The notes: generated from the letters alone by a model not told the origin. A DNA stretch of 64,000 nucleotides from Galerina marginata (GCA_023014335.1 JAECYW010000008.1:558001-622000), one strand, 5' to 3'. Shown: positions 1-12,245, numbered from the stretch's first letter. Program-made: numbers and translations.

Positions 1-1865
1 TGGCATGGATGGAAGAAAGGGATGGGATGGGGGATGGATCAATCAGGAGGGAATTACTTTATCATGCGGTCTAGGCGTTCGTGGTTTGGTTGGGTTAGCC
101 TTTCGTTTGAGGTGCAGGAGGGGTGGGTTACTCTCTTTTCGTCTTCGGGTGAGCCTTTTGCTTTTTTTCAGAGTTGGCGTTGAAGGTGGTGGTGGTTCTG
201 TTACGTGTGCAGGCTGGCGGATGTGTCGTCATGCTGTTTCTTTTACTCGATGAGACAGAGTCTCATCGTCTCGTGCTTTTCATTCGTTTCGTTTCGTTTG
301 GTGGTATCTGATGCCTTCCCTCCCTTGCTTTCTCAGCTCACCATGTCCAACTTTGATGCGTATATGCGCCGCTCATCAACCCGGTCGTCGATTCCTTTAC
401 TTTCCTTTGAAGGTTTGGCGATCACTTCCCCTTGGACCGTAAGACCCAAGTCCTGCGCTCTCGCTGGCGCGTTCTAGACCTAGCGCCAACGTCGTCTGCT
501 AGGTCGATCATCCATCTGCCTTCCGTCATCGTCGCATCAAAATCACGCTGATCACATCACACCGCTCGCCTGAAAATACCTCAACCTCAACGTCCCGCTT
601 GCTTCTTGTCCCACCCATCGACCTCGTCCGCCGCGTCGCATGTCGCCGCCATGCCATGCCGTGTTCGTCTCCTCACGCCCACACTGCTCCGTCCACCGTT
701 TCCTCACGTCGCCTCTGTCTCAAATTCAAATCGCTCTATTCCTGGATTCTCCCTTTCCCCCTCCCTCTTCTTATTCCCTTTCCGACCAAGATATATTTCG
801 TTCCATTATAATAACCCCCATACCGCGCCATACCACAACATACCATAACGTAACATAACCCCAATTATTTCGCCACTTCCTCTTCCTCTTCCTTGCTTTC
901 TTGCTTTATCGTCATCGTCACGCTTCATAACCCAACCCAACTCATCTTCATCCTTCATACTTCATGTTCGGCTTTTCTCCTTCCACGGACCCATGGACAT
1001 CAACATCAACATCGAATCACTATCGCCTAAGCCTATATTCCCAGATACACTATATCTTATTCTGCTTTCAGCCCTTGGTTTGAGTTTTTCACGATTGCTC
1101 ACGATTTCTTTCAGAGACACTTTTATTGCAACCCAAACGGCCTCTTTTTAATCCTTATTACGTGCCTCGCCTTTTTTCCACGTTTTTTGATAGATCTAGT
1201 TTCGGGTTTTGGTTTTGGCTTCTGATTTACTCACCTCGCATCATCATGGACAATACAATACTGCTTACGCTCCTTTGCTCTTCCGTTTTCTTTCCCTCTT
1301 CCCCTTTGTTGTGATGCGCTTTTATCCCTCTTGCTTCTATTACTTTTATCATGGATTCTAGTTCTAGCCTTAAAATTCCTCGTGTATATACATACTTACA
1401 GATATACCTGAATCGTTAGGATTCCGTCGCTTTTCCTAGTCGTCGAGGTACACTTCATTTCATTTCATATTTTGATATCCTTCGAGCATACAGTATCGCA
1501 TTTATTTTTGAACCTTGGTAACTTGTAAATCGCAATTTTCGTCGTCGGGTTTCTCGCGCAGCGTGCGACCAGAAGGCGAAAGGCTATGGAAAGGGTGCGT
1601 ATGATGACATGGTGATATCTGCTGGGATTAAATTTTGTGAGTTTGCTTAAGTATGAGAATGTCATCTCTGGGAACTGAGTACTGAGCGCCTGTCCATCGC
1701 GGACCGCTAGGATCTGGGGGTCAATTCAAAACGGGCATACTAATAGTAATAATTGAGTTGTACGAATGTCATCTTGCCTTGGGCAATTGAAGTTAATCTC
1801 AGTGTTAGTATTCTGGATGACTCGTACCCAATATCCTATTGCAAATTTACGAAAATCCTGGGTAT
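1..1865. other. No gene supported (left edge)
   Basis: No reading frame here resembles a known protein. The short open frames are compositionally biased and overlap in several frames. From about 480 to 1330 the plus strand is rich in C and T with scattered TATA-like and CATAAC stretches, as often seen in fungal promoters or long untranslated regions. It could be the flank of a gene outside the window, but nothing seen proves this. Confidence 0.4.
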
Positions 1866-3885
1866 TTATGACGAGTTATGTAGTCCCGTTACATATGATG
1901 GCGGTCGTTCTACTCTCGCCGGCTCTACATCGCCCTCGGGCAGATTCTGGTTCTGAGGGGAATTTCGACCTTTTTGATGTGTCCGAATTGGTGCCGAAGA
2001 AGGATCATGGTGAAACGGCTCAACAACGGTGGATGATGCATATTCGGGTCCGATGTTTCTTCGTCTCTGTATGCGACGTATGCAAAATACACAGAGGAGA
2101 AGGAGCGCGAGTGCTGCGACGCCGAGTATAATTTTCAGATGGGCACCCGAAACACCCTTCACTCCTCTTGTTGTTGTTGTTGATGCCGTTGAGGTTACTG
2201 TTGGGGCGGCCGTCGTAGATGTGCTGGGGGGATTCGTAGTGCCATTTTTCACAACCAAACTCGTGAGGGTAATGGGTATAGGCAGGGCTGAATCGCCTTG
2301 CTTGACGCTAGGGACTGTCATGGATCTATCCGGTTACTATCCGTAACCGAACCGTGGGTCACGTTATCCGTGGATAACCGAACCACGGTCCCACGGATAA
2401 CCACCATTCTCTGCCAAATTAGGTAGTCAAATGTTTCTGTAAAATCCCCTTTCAAAATTCAGGGTAGTTTGAGGCTGTAAGATCTAACTGACATTAAGGA
2501 AGATGTATTTCAATCATTTCTCAGCACAGAACCTTAGATTTGAAAGCTCCAACATAATTCTGATATATTATTTCGAAGTGACACCAGCTTTTTGCACTGT
2601 TTGCAGTCCAAGACCGCCGGACTGATCAGTTACATGTCGTAAACTGCTTCAAGTACTTACCTTAATTGCTAAATATACTTCAGTAACTCCTGTTGATGAT
2701 ATTATGTGATTCAAGCAATATTCGAAGCAAGAATGGGCGTTTGGCGTTGGTTGACGGCAACTCGGCTAATTTGATTACATTTGTAACATAGTCACGTAAT
2801 TACTTAATTAGAAAGTTTGTAATACCTTTGTGACACTATTGACACGGCTGATGTCCACGGTTACCCACGGTTACCCACGGATAGCTTGCCAAACCACGGA
2901 TCGTGAACCACGGATCAACGGATACGCGGTTCACGGTTATTATCCGGTTAATGCCGATCCATGACAGTCCCTACTTGACGCCGTCAAAAAATACTTCCAG
3001 TCTGTGCTGACCACGGGGATGGGCAAACGTCTGAAAGAGAAGAATTTCGGGTGGGACAGTGTCATTCAGCCCGGCCTCTGGAACGATAGGGATGTCCATG
3101 GGCGATTCTCCATTGACAGAATAGCTTAATAGGGCCCATGCATAATTAGGCCCTCCGAAGGTCCTATTAGTATTATAAAAACCAAACCAGAGTATCGAAA
3201 CGCCTAAGGAGCCGTATTTAGTCGTAACGAAAGTTAAAGTCGGTTTTCTTTTCAGGAATATGACACACCATAAAAATCGAAAGTAAAATTTGACCCTGCT
3301 TTTTTAGTTGCCATCCCAGAGTACAATGTCACCCAGTCGCTTCCGTACTTGAACACGGGGTTGTCACTGGTTAAATAGAGATCCGCAGTAGCGATATCCG
3401 AGGATGGCGTATAAAGTAGATAGTCGAACGCGACGGGGTGCGCTTGCGAGGCGTTGGCTGAGAGACGGATCGAGTGCTGTCCATCCGGGAGATCATCCTT
3501 GTAACAGCATACTTCTTTAGGCCGACTGCTCAATTGCGGAGAAACGTCGATTGACACGTTGTCGATGAAACAATTCCATAATAAATAAAGTTTATCTTGG
3601 AAGACCTGGAAAGAATCCTCTGAAAGTTGACCGCAAATCGCTATAGAGCGACCTGTAGGAGATATTGGAATTATTAACTCGGTGCGAATGAGGGACGTGA
3701 ATACATCAGAATGTACCGAGGAAAGAGTAGGATAGTTGACTTGGAGTGACTGCCTGGTGTAAAGTGCCGTACATGGGATAATTAAGATCTGGTGTGCCAA
3801 CAGGTCGAGAATTGGTCGATCCAACCCAGCCAGGGCCATACTGAATGCTAGGATCGGAGTCATCCACCAGAATTTGCGTTGTCAT
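1866..3885 (-). CDS. Single-pass membrane protein with two galactose-binding-like beta-sandwich modules; interrupted by a MITE
   Basis: One of four paralogs in this window. The chosen start (3885) gives MTTQILVDDSDPSIQYGPGW, the repeat signature of an Agaricomycete family of extracellular beta-sandwich proteins. Exon 1 ends in the codons for FLG; the intron (GTACAT to CTACAG) joins to GRSIAICG. A second module (SDNPVFKYGSDW) precedes an intron near 3250, and the next exon begins GVSILWFGFYN. A Ser/Thr-rich stalk, a hydrophobic helix (IILGVAALALLLLCVFCI), an RRIQRRR stop-transfer patch and a tail with RPPSY follow. A 665-bp MITE (2309-2973) sits between the module-2 exon and the stalk. Its 8-bp target duplication reads ...DGVK before the element and KQGDSA after it, in frame once one duplicate is discounted. 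Function is unknown; cell-surface recognition is only inferred. Confidence 0.6.
2309..2973. mobile_element. Non-autonomous hAT-type MITE inserted in a coding exon
   Basis: The ends are an 18-bp perfect inverted repeat, TAGGGACTGTCATGGATC at 2309 and its complement ending at 2973. Identical 8-bp direct repeats CTTGACGC flank it (2301-2308 and 2974-2981). An 8-bp duplication with a TAGGG-type terminus is characteristic of the hAT superfamily. Subterminal regions hold many copies of ACCCACGG/GGATAACC-like motifs in both orientations. It is 665 bp with no transposase, so it depends on an element elsewhere. Confidence 0.85.
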
Positions 3886-4477
3886 TAGCGAGTTTATAAG
3901 ATGAGAGGTCGAAATGGAAGCGGTGGAGCACATACGATGAATGGCATGGGAGAAGGGGATAAAGTTTGGTTAATCCCCAGCATTTATATGATACGCTTTG
4001 ACAAAATTCGACTCAGTGTACAAAGAGGTGACGGGGGCACACGGACAACGCCAATCCAGCGAAATATCCTTGGTCCACAGCGCTAATATTAATCGGGCTG
4101 TACAAATGTCGCCCGCCTTCGCCACTCAGTTTTGGTGCCTGTGGAACTGTAATATGAGCTCATCAATTGGTTTGTGTCTCAACTACTCAACGACTAGGCT
4201 ACGTTTCCACTTGAGGTGGAGGCTTGACAGTTTCGAATAGATACCATCTGCCACTTGTCCTGTTCGGCACGTTGGTAAACTAGTAAATATTTAGAAAAGC
4301 ATAGATAAATACCGCAGTCTATTTCCCTTCCGGATGGTAATTGGAATGATTACATCCGAACGTGGAAGGGGTTCGATGCCATCCACCCTTGAAGCTGCTC
4401 CCACCAAATCGAAGGCAGAACCTGTTGAGCCAATATGGGTCGCTATGATTTTCCATCACTCTCCTTAATCAGGTCCT

Positions 4478-4775
4478 ATGGCTCTCATCGACCTGACCTC
4501 CACACCCCCGAACGGAAAGCGCAGGCGTACTGCCCCTCAGGCGAAGGGAAACGACCAGGCAGTGATCGTGAAGAGCCCCAGATTTGTTCGAAGACGGGCA
4601 AGGCAACATCATCTTCCAGGCTCCAAACACGCATTTCCGTCAGTATAGAGTAAAGGCATTATCACACGTAACTCCAGGTTTTTCCGCGAAAGATTTGGCA
4701 TTTACCGCTGAAGCGAAGATCTGGTTTTGGTGGATAATTATTGCATATGAAATGCACAAACTTGAAGGCTACTGA
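4478..4775 (+). pseudogene. BTB/POZ gene 5' relic
   Basis: From the ATG at 4478 the frame reads MALIDLTSTPPNGKRRRT, like the K/R-rich N-termini of the two intact BTB genes here. A shift of frame is then needed to reach FEDGQGNIIFQAPNTHFRQYR, which matches the start of the BTB fold in the neighbours (FWFxDGNxxxQAQNTQFR). The similarity stops soon after and no helix region follows. The relic is tail-to-tail with the intact BTB gene that ends at 4769. It is a frameshifted, 3'-truncated duplicate. Confidence 0.6.
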
Positions 4776-5852
4776 GGATCGTTCCACGCTGGGAGACCGA
4801 AATAAATAGGAAGGTCTTCCCACATCTTTTGACGAGCGGCCTCGTCAGTTGCCTGGATGTCTTTGTAGCAATTTGCGCAGAAGATATCGGGGCGGATGTT
4901 GCGCGGGGACTGCAAGGCTAAGCCAGGGCTGAACTCGGACAGTACTCTTAGTAGCATCAATGTACCCCTATTGCACTTGGCTTGATTATTACAACGAGGA
5001 TTGCCACCGGGTCGGTAGTTCCGAACCCAGCCGAATTTTTCAGTCGCTATTATATGCCGTATTTTTTCCCGTCCGAGTGTCAGGGTCTGGACAGAATCAG
5101 GAGAAAGGCGCACGATATTCCCATCTTCCTGGGTTGTACCTCGAAAGATATCTTCCTGGAAAAAAAATGAAGCCGATTTAGTCAATCGGACATCAGAATA
5201 CACACAAACGTTACCAAGGTAAGGTTTTTCACACAAATAAAATACACCACGGGAAGAAGCGATGGGACCTCCATTTCTAGAAGAAGATTGAGAAGCTCAA
5301 TTTCTTGCCCATCTACGGGGGTCGTCTTTTTGGGTGGATATGTAGTATCCCATTGCTCGAGGGACTCGGGAACCTCAATTTTGATCCGTTGGAGTGCTGT
5401 AGCATACAATTTGTCGAACTCGTATTTTCGTCCCAAGCGAAGCATGGATGAAAGAACTGGCAGAGAAAAAGCCTTGATTGAGTTGTAAGTACTGCACAGT
5501 ACCGAGTCAGTAGCACGTAAGGAGGGTAGTTACCGAATACTTACATATCGTAATCATAAAGGATACCAAAGAGGTTCTGCCAGTCTTTCGGCGCGTCGCT
5601 GACATGGATGATCGCGCAACCCTCCACTAGAGGCTCGCCAGCTGGCTGTAATAAGTTGAACTTGTCGCAGAAAACCTTCGAATGGCGCGCGAGAATGCCT
5701 TTGTAAACTCGGAACTGGGTATTTTGGGCTTGGATGACAATGTTGCCATCTTTGAACCAAAAGTTTGGGCTTTTCGAGAGCTCGAGGGTGGACTCATCGG
5801 ATCGTTTCCTTTTCGTGAGTGGTAGGAAATGACTTTGGGCAGGGATGGACAT
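4769..5852 (-). CDS. BTB/POZ domain protein
   Basis: Agaric-type BTB protein, probably a protein-protein interaction module of the Cullin-3 adaptor type; substrate unknown. The start at 5852 (MSIPAQ...KRKRSDEST) was preferred over one at 5939 because the paralog starts at the same point. The BTB core FWFKDGNIVIQAQNTQFRVY begins near residue 35. Intron 1 (5492-5544) joins LYDYDI to TYNSIKAFSLPVLSSMLRLG; a second intron near 5175-5240 joins KNLTL to EDIFRGTTQEDG. The C-terminal part has the CxxC-like FCANCYKD and ends AWNDPQ. Three exons match those of the copy at 11085-12245, so the two arose by duplication. Confidence 0.8.
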
Positions 5853-6251
5853 GGGAGGCTCTGACTGCGTAGTGTGATCAATTGCTTCTGAACCGCAATC
5901 TGAACCACGATAGGCGAGAGCAAAAACGCGTCGGGTCACAAAGTCACATCATCATGTGGATCCATGGAGCTGTGATCGTGTGTATTTCGACGGTGAACTC
6001 GAGCTTTTTCAAAATTTCCGACGCCTCTAGATACTAGACCAGTCTGTGGCTAGAACCGAACTCATCGCGGGAGTTCCATGTTTTATTGCCCCACGTTGAA
6101 CGTCAGGAATATCCAGATGGTGGTCCAATTAGGATTTTGAAATAGCCTGCCTCTGACTTCAAGTTCAAAGGACGGGTTGATCGGACTACAGAACTTCATC
6201 AACTTGAACTCAACCAAGGATATTTACAGGCTACAAGTTTACCTCACAAAC

Positions 6252-6443
6252 ATGCACGTCACCACCAAGTTCTCTAGCCTTCTCTTAGCCATTGCAGCCT
6301 CTACGTTCTCCGTTCAGGCAGCCGTCGTTTCTCGCGTAAGATATATTGTTTAATATCCATGATCCGTGAATCTTGTAATTAGATTGAACTAGATTAAAAA
6401 ACAGGCTCTCTTAAGTCTTGGCCGCTATGATCTTTGATGGCTC
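6252..6443 (+). CDS. Possible short secreted peptide
   Basis: From the ATG at 6252 the first exon gives MHVTTKFSSLLLAIAASTFS followed by VQAAVVSR, a textbook signal peptide with an Ala-x-Ala-like cleavage region. A GTAAGA donor follows at 6336. If the intron ends at the AACAG near 6405, only about ten further residues are coded before a stop, for a total near 38. It is either a very small secreted peptide or the 5' remnant of a larger secreted-protein gene. No homolog was recognised. Confidence 0.35.
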
Positions 6444-6536
6444 TCATTAACCAAGTCGATAAATCGCAGTTTATAGCTGCGTGAGGTGATAAGACAGTTA
6501 AATCCCCATTTATATACATGTACCTTTTTGATCAGG

Positions 6537-8768
6537 TCAGAGAGTAAAAACTTCCGTATGAAGTCCTATACCGCCCAACTGCCGACCCCTGCCCGACATC
6601 TCCACACGGGCCACTGCGTTCGAAGCCTCTCGGGTTAAACTCTGCGGACCACTGGCACAGACTGCAACGCCACCGCCGTTTGCGAACCAACCGAACTTGG
6701 AGGCATGGCCCGCCTCAATGCCCATGTCTGATTCTTCAGTTTCGTTGCGCTCTGAACTGCTTGCCTTCTCAGAGGCCGCGGAGGATACACGACGGTCGGC
6801 AGTACCGCCTTCAACAGGTTTGGTGGGAGGGGATATGAGGGCTGCGAGGATGCGATAGACAGATGGTCGGAGGACAGTGACATCGCAGTTTGGGATCGGC
6901 GGAATGGCTTTGGGGTTGCATAGACAGGTTACATATATCGAAATGTGTAGATCTAAAGCGTTGGACAATGTCGACGATAAAGCAGCGGTATTCGCGATAT
7001 CTATAAGAGCGGGCGCGAACCATTCGATATCCCCTAATGACGATAAAAACGTTATTAATAATTAGCATAACTCTCTGGCGGAAGGGAAAGGTAGCGCGTA
7101 CCGAAAGAGCGAATGCACCATACAAACTCAATCCGTCCTGTAACCTCTCCGTTCTCCCGACCTCGTCTTACGCACCGCCCAACTATATCGTCGAGCAGGC
7201 CTAGTGTGAAAGTGATGCCAGACCCGCCAGCGACGAGCAGCGCAGATTCATAGCGGCCAAGATCAACACTACACCCTCCATATGGGCCATCCAGCATCAC
7301 TTGGACTGGGAGGTCCATATCGTCCATGCATTCCCTTTCTAACGCGTATTGGTTTAACGCCCTGGACCAGTCTCCACATACACGAGCACCGAGGGATATA
7401 CCTCGGGGCATAGAGGTTATACAAGAGATATCTGGAGGGGCGGAGAAGATCGTTAGGGGGTGAGACTCGAAAATCCTCCCAGAGAAGAAGACTCGTAGCC
7501 GGAGGTGCTGTCCGGCGATCCAGCCAGAAGTCGAATGTGGGACATGGATCTAGTGATTTCTGATTAACTGCAGTTACTCGCTTGAACAGGGAAAAACGTA
7601 CCAATGTCATCTGGCTCCCTAGAGGTACGAGTGTGGCGTCCTTGATACGATGGCGGAACATACGCATGAGAATGTCGAGACCGTAAAACGCGAGTGGAGG
7701 AAAAATCCAAGGCGAGGCGTAAATGGTATGATAACAGATCGTTACGAAGAAAGCAATGAAAGAAACCATACTAAAGTCGAAAGAAGTCAATCACAATTAA
7801 AACGAGGCAACGACAATTAAACGTACTGAAGGATATAAAACACTTCATAGAAAGCCTTCCTTACCAGCCGGAGAGACGTCAACACAATGACACATAAAAG
7901 TCCAAGCGCAGCGACGCCTGAAGTTTCCTTCTGTTGCCCTATAATAGGAATGCCGTATTCCAGATGGTTGCGAATCCACAAGGCACCGTGTAGAAGACCG
8001 CCGAGGAACATGGTCCTTCCCGACCAGCGGTGGATAAAGTTGAGTTTCTCGTACCCGTTCCCTGGGCCAAGGAGGAGTGAAACTATCGAATTCTTGGTGG
8101 CGAAAAGAAATACGATTGGAAATTGGGCGAGGGCAATGAATCCTATATGGTTATAATGTAATGTTTTTTTAGTTTCTACGAACAGCAATGAGATTTAGAG
8201 GGAATATACATACCGGCACGATTAGAGTTGCTCATCAGAGGTACATCCATTACCATGCACAGCACAACGGTAACAATGTAAGCCGTCAGGATGAAAACTT
8301 AGGGTGAAATTGTGAGGTCGAAACTCGCAAAAAAAAAAAAACAATACTCACTCTGACCAGCGTTCAGACTGAGCCCGGGCAAGGTCCAATAAAAGATAGA
8401 AGAAAGTATCCCTAAGGTATGGCCTGCGCTCCTAAAGACGGAGGTATCTCGTTTAATTCTTGCAGTCCCTTCGAGTGGTCGAATGGTAGTATAGTCTTTG
8501 CCCGTCAAGTCGTCAGAAACGCCGAGCAAAGTAGAATACGCTCGGCCATTTCTGAATGACCTAATAAGACGAGGAAGTGCCAAAAAAATAAAGAAACCAA
8601 GAACGGAGACCCAGATTGTAGAAAACCTGCGTTGCCATTGCGGGTCAACGACATAAGAGCTGTCCAAATGAGTGAGTCGTCGTAGATGCGGAATTAAATA
8701 CGCGATGCGACTCACTTGTACTGTTGAAACTCGATAGGAATCACAGGAGGAGCTCCAGTGTCGGGCAT
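6537..8768 (-). CDS. Ferric/cupric reductase transmembrane component (FRE family)
   Basis: Plasma-membrane flavocytochrome that reduces Fe(III) or Cu(II) outside the cell for uptake. The start at 8768 (MPDTGAPPVIPIEFQQY) is set by a 56-bp intron (8660-8715) joining it to NSYVVDPQWQRRF. The membrane core has haem-ligand-type histidines in FIHRWSGRTMFLGGLLHGALW. The FAD motif HPLT lies in ESHPLTIFSAPPD, and the NADPH motif GGSGIT in LLVAGGSGITFTLG. A CASGPQSL motif near the C-terminus matches the family CGP motif, and the protein ends HTEVFTL. At least five introns break the frame. The next gene upstream on the same strand is a Ctr copper transporter, which fits reductive copper uptake. Confidence 0.85.
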
Positions 8769-9084
8769 GGATACGCGGTGCTGAGTGAGAAATCGTAGGA
8801 AGAAAGGCCTTTAAGACAGAGAGAAATCAGTTGAGGGTTAAAGTAACGAAGGAACTCAAACAGGCAGTCATGCAAGCGTCACTAACATCTGCATAAGGAA
8901 GGTCGAAAAAACTTTTTAACAGACCAAAAGGGGATTCTGTGTGTCCAAGCTAGCGGTTCAAAGGAAAGAGTGACCGAGATTAGAGGAGACACAACCAGCT
9001 CAGCAATGTGCCCAGTATTTGAAAACATCTTAGATTGACACACATTACAAGGCATAAAGAAACTACAGGAACTTGAGGGCAAAA

Positions 9085-9805
9085 CTAGTGACCAGAGGCA
9101 CCGCCGACGAAACGTCCAAACATCATCTCACCAATCCCAAGGCCGAGGACGATGGAGATGATAAAAGCTCCTTGGAATGTCCTGCCGAAAATACGCATAA
9201 GTTTGGAGGTAATGAAGAGAGGCAGAGAATACCAGAGCGAGATACACGACTTACATGATAACCAACATGAATGCAAATCCCAGAGCGACCTGACCAGCGT
9301 GGAGAATTCCTCGCGAAATATCCTGAGCGGGGATGAAGGGGGGAAGCCTTCGGAGGAATGAAGCTTTCGACGCCACTCCGCTTCCCTTAGACGATAACGA
9401 AGCAGTGGAGTTGCGCTTATTCGCGTAGACGATTTGAGCTCTTTGGAAACGTCGATAAGAAGATAATCGAAGAGCACTCATTACAAAAGAGACTGACCTT
9501 GCACGCCAATGATTCTCAGCAGTCGCTCGGATAGCAGCCAGCCATCTATCCACAAGCGCAAGAAGGAAAAGGCCGATACATGTCCCAGCCATGGCGCCCT
9601 TGGTGAGTGGGGCCCAACCGATGAACCACAACGTGTCGCCTGGCGCGAAGTGCAAGTACGGCACCATGTTCGCGCCGGTAAGAGACATGGCGCCGTCCAT
9701 GCTCATATCCATTCCGTTCGAGGCTCCGCCTCCATGGGCGAGAACAAGTGAGAAAGGGGTTAGAAGGCTAAGAGCAAATGCGAGTCGCATCGTTGAACTG
9801 CTCAT
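9085..9805 (-). CDS. Ctr-family copper transporter
   Basis: Trimeric copper(I) channel of plasma or vacuolar membrane. The start at 9805 gives a hydrophobic leader (MSSSTMRLAFALSLLTPFSL) and then a Met motif (GMDMSMDGAMS) for copper binding. TM1 is LWFIGWAPLTKGAMAGTCIG. TM2 carries the family MxxxM as MLVIM. TM3 is AFIISIVLGLGIGEMMFGRF with the GxxxG-type packing motif. The intron at 9182-9254 falls within the codon before TFQGAF, and removing it yields the conserved MLVIMTFQ run. An in-frame stretch around 9425-9485 (GTCAGT to CAAAG) may be a second intron. It sits about 320 bp upstream of the reductase gene on the same strand. Confidence 0.85.
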
Positions 9806-9899
9806 AACTCTGATAAAGTCTGCAGAGAGAAATCGCAGTAAGCCCTTAACGGCGGTGGGGTGAAGGAGAAAGTGAGCTGTGAGGCGAATTATCATCCCT

Positions 9900-10980
9900 A
9901 ACAATGGCAAACAGAGGAGCAGTCCATGTGGTTGTCAGGCCTACACCGGGCCCCGGTTAACAATAAGGTCCTCCCATTGTCGTAACAAACAGCCGCACAC
10001 GTAGTAACTGGTCTCCAACGCTCCGAAAAAGTGGATAGCAGCCAGTGGTAGACAGCCCAGTGAATCAGAAAATCGCAGAACGGCCAAAATTCCACAAAAA
10101 TCAAACCATACAGACAAGAAAAAGTCAGCTCTCGAAGCGAAGGGCCGTCGACCGACTTGAACATTTGGTAACGTCAAGTTCCCGAGCCATTCCCCGAGCC
10201 AGCAGAGTATCAGCTGTCATGATCGAGAGAAGAGAATGTTCCTCTTGGCTTGGAAACTATGGTGTTGGTCTCGTTCTTCGTGGTGGCTCCATCGTGGCAC
10301 CCGCGGCGAAGAGGGGGCGATCGACTAGTATGCTGTCGGCAACACCACGCTGGGAATTCGAAAATAAAGCACGGACCTGTTCGAGGTTGGCAACTTCCAT
10401 GGTGTTTCGTCGTCTGGTCACCAGCGTCCAGAAGGTAACGAGAAGATAGAGACGACCAAGAAAGAATATAATAACATCGGAATATAGACAAGGGTGACAA
10501 ACCAGGGCCAATTGTCGACCAAGGGGGATGAGGTTCTAGAGGACTACGCTCACACTTATCCTCCTAAATGGCCGGACCCACAAGCACCATTGATAGTAGT
10601 TAGATCCCAGGGATGCCGACATAAATGTATGGTGTAGTAGAGATAGAGAGCATTTCTTAGGCCAGAAACCAAGGTCCTCGAACTGAAGGCGAACCAGCGG
10701 GTTCAGTGTTGGTGGTGAGCCATTTTTGCGAGAGACGATATGAAGTACAACATCGCTGAGATCCAACGAAACAGGACACGCTGACGAGTAGTATAAAAAA
10801 CAGCTTGTCGTCGTCGAAAAAGTGACGATAATAGAGGGGAAGACGGGAATTCTACGACGAAGGCAGAGAATTGGGGGTAGAGGGTTACGGAGAGTGGGGA
10901 AAGGAAGAAATTTGATGGTGAGGCTTTTATGCGAAACCACCCTCTTGGCGTGTGTGAGCTTGTTTGGCGACACCACGTGA
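9900..10980 (-). other. Unresolved stretch with possible membrane-protein exon pieces
   Basis: The minus strand has a hydrophobic segment near 10450-10510 (SDVIIFFLGRLYLLVTFWTL) followed by TRRRNTMEVANLEQVRALFS and a stop near 10257. This resembles the last helix and cytosolic tail of agaric multi-pass proteins such as the DUF6533/DUF6534 group. Upstream minus-strand frames to 10980 do not assemble into a clear protein. It may be a degraded gene; no function is assigned. Confidence 0.25.
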
Positions 10981-11084
10981 TCACTTCAAGTCCACACTTT
11001 CGTCATATTTTCGGATTCACGATTTTCTCGTCGCTCTCCTCGCCATTCCTCCTCATTATTGACCTCAGAACCGACTTTCAGACT

Positions 11085-12245
11085 ATGTCCCTTGCCAGTG
11101 ACCCAAAATCTGCCTCAGCCCCGCCAAACGCAAAGCGCAAACGAACGGACTCAGAGGATTCTGACTCTGGCACCCAGATAAATCCAGGACCCCCACTTCG
11201 AAGTTTGCAGTTCTGGTTTGAAGACGGGAACACCATCGTGCAAGCGCAAAACACACAGTTTCGCATACACCGAGGAATCATCGCGCGTCACTCGAAGGTT
11301 TTCAGCGATATGCTTTCCATCCCTCAGCCAGAAGGGGAAGCTTTGCTCGAAGGCTGCCCTGTCGTTTACCTGACCGACGCGCCGAGTGATTGGGAGAATG
11401 TTTTCAGTGTTCTTTACGATACCAATACGTGAGTTTCCTCGTAATTCTCTGGCCCGAAGCCTGACAAGGATGCACCGATGACGGGCTACAAAGAGCTTAC
11501 AAGTCCACCGATTTTTTCGCATTCTCGTTCCTAGCCTCTATGCTTCGACTGGGAAAGAAGTATCAACTCGATAACCTCCAAGATTCTGCTCTAGAGCGAA
11601 TCAGATTACAACTACCCGACTCGCTTTTCCGCTGGGATCAACGATCCTGGGACTACGAAGACCTCGGTGGGGGTGTGAACAACATCGAACTCATAAATGT
11701 ACTCATTGAACTGGGAATTCAATCCCTTCTCCCAATGGCGTATTACCTCTGCCTGAAATCTTGCACTCTGGTAAGAGAACCTTTGTTTTCGTTTGCTACT
11801 TCGAAATGGATCTGACGATGCGCCACTGAATAATTACTCTGTTTTCAAGGAAGGAATATTTCAAGGGTTCCGCCGTCCTGACGGAACACTCGCCCGACTC
11901 TCATTTGAGACTATTGAGATACTAGTGCTCGGACACGAGCGAATATCCCGCGCAATCGTAGACAATGAGTTGTCGTGGGCGATTACCCCTGCTGCGGTGC
12001 CGACCGAGAAATGTTGGTCCAAAGAAATCTGTGAAAAACATCGCTCACAGAAGCTTGAGAGGCTCTTCCCTGGACCGGATCCAGGTATCGCCTTCGTTAC
12101 ACCAACACATTACGCCAGTGATGTTTATTGTGACGTTTGCGCCGATGAAATAGTACGCATCTACTCAGCTGGGCGCAAGTACATCTGGGACCACTTGCCT
12201 TCATATTTTGGCCTTCCTGACTGGGGGGATCTCAAGGATTTGTAG
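11085..12245 (+). CDS. BTB/POZ domain protein (paralog)
   Basis: Paralog of the BTB gene at 4769-5852. It starts MSLASDPKSASAPPNAKRKR, then the BTB core LQFWFEDGNTIVQAQNTQFR and IARHSKVFSDML. Intron 1 is 11429-11493: the split codon joins NT to AYKSTDFFAFSFLASMLRLG, giving the helical part of the fold. Exon 2 ends LKSCTL at 11770 and exon 3 starts EGIFQGFRRPDG at 11850. The C-terminal region has VYCDVCADE and ends PDWGDLKDL. Exon phases (2 and 0) match the paralog. It is predicted to act in protein-protein interaction; substrate unknown. Confidence 0.85.

Noticed and set aside
2301..2973. TA as the target duplication of the MITE (Tc1/mariner type)
   Set aside because: An 8-bp CTTGACGC repeat flanks the TA-ended element, and only the 8-bp reading keeps the host frame open.
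4365..4400. tRNA B-box-like GGTTCGATGCC
   Set aside because: No A box, acceptor stem or cloverleaf could be drawn around it.
9898..10177. Minus-strand frames beside the copper transporter as an extra transporter exon
   Set aside because: The Ctr protein is already complete from 9805, and these residues do not match the family.
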